From Podila epigama (Eukaryota; Mortierellomycota; Mortierellomycetes; Mortierellales; Mortierellaceae): 19,726 nucleotides of DNA. Numbering within the stretch: the stretch's first letter is position 1; every line of letters starts with the position of its first letter. A model generated the notes under the pieces. That model searched no databases. It worked only from the letters and a program-made list of their open reading frames with translations, and had not been told where the DNA came from. A program made the position numbers and the translations under genes. The DNA is taken from positions 1-19,726 of the forward strand of contig JAAAVE010000425.1 in assembly GCA_015679605.1 (NCBI GenBank). Reading direction: 5' to 3'. Below, piece by piece: positions 19,444 to 19,726 of this stretch.

Positions 19444-19726
19444 GGAGAGGTGTGTTTTTTTTTATAATACCATGTCCGATCCGATCGATGGGAACCTTTT
19501 ATTGCGAGCGAGAATTGGAGAATTGGATTCAAAAGGGGGGAGTGAAAGGATCGTCCTTTTTGGTCTTTTTTTTTTTTCTCACTCATTTTTTGCACCATTG
19601 AGACATGTCACATTGATACTTTTCTTTTGACCAGCCTCCCTCTTCTTTGCGCTTTGCCTCTGATTTCTTCATAAATCATCCATTGTCCATTGTCGTTTTA
19701 GTCGTCCCGAAAGCGATTTAAAAAAA
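19444..19726. other. 3' flank of SDR gene to window end
   Basis: T tracts at 19454-19462 and 19565-19578 and pyrimidine-rich sequence to the edge. No ORF of interest; probably SDR 3' UTR and the next promoter or intergenic region. Confidence 0.4.

Noticed and set aside
1-19726. Reading the whole window as a lipid-metabolism gene cluster
   Set aside because: Only three of the genes touch lipids, strands and promoters are independent, and pacC, PIG-C, COP9 subunit 8 and allantoicase lie between them.

Overview
The window is nuclear DNA from a filamentous fungus. Its genes carry many short spliceosomal introns (roughly 90-215 nt, mostly GTAAGN/GTAACN donors and T-rich CAG/TAG acceptors), the promoters are pyrimidine-rich and full of short repeats, and the gene set is fungal (PacC/Rim101, a Tgl3/4/5-type lipase, allantoicase). 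An early-diverging lineage such as Mortierellomycotina/Mucoromycota is my best guess, from general look only. I see no rRNA, tRNA, CRISPR, intact transposon or virus.

Layout, left to right. (1) 1-2468, minus: patatin-type triacylglycerol lipase, cut by the left edge. (2) 2469-3616: divergent promoter with simple repeats and four PacC-type GCCARG hexamers. (3) 3617-6688, plus: the pH-response zinc-finger factor PacC/Rim101, four exons, 892 aa. (4) 6883-8844, minus: an unrecognised, acidic, repeat-bearing protein of four or five exons. (5) 8845-10124: a long non-coding stretch holding a 26-A run, a G-rich/GGAT repeat, a relic or paralogous exon of the neighbouring orphan gene, a dense TTCGAA cluster and paired CACGTG boxes. 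(6) 10125-11749, plus: electron transfer flavoprotein alpha subunit, five exons, 335 aa. (7) 11883-13213, minus: PIG-C/Gpi2, five exons, 295 aa. (8) about 13471-13760, minus: a small unresolved zinc-ribbon ORF. (9) 13827-15038 (or 15254), plus: COP9 signalosome subunit 8. (10) 15257-16504, minus: allantoicase, two exons, 371 aa. (11) 17725-19443, plus: a peroxisomal short-chain dehydrogenase of the trans-2-enoyl/2,4-dienoyl-CoA reductase group, six exons, 318 aa, ending in SKL.

The genes do not form one system; they are ordinary single-copy housekeeping and regulatory loci. There is a loose lipid theme: the lipase releases fatty acids, the SDR would act on unsaturated acyl-CoA in peroxisomes, and ETF alpha carries electrons from mitochondrial acyl-CoA dehydrogenases. 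I would not read this as a cluster. Exon models were built by hand from reading-frame continuity, GT-AG sites and family resemblance; for every gene except the zinc-ribbon ORF the exon lengths add up in frame.

The most unusual material lies in 6.9-9.9 kb: the orphan gene with its repeated [DN]-P/L-Y/F-E-G motif, the separate exon-like copy of that motif upstream, and the TTCGAA array between it and the ETF alpha promoter.
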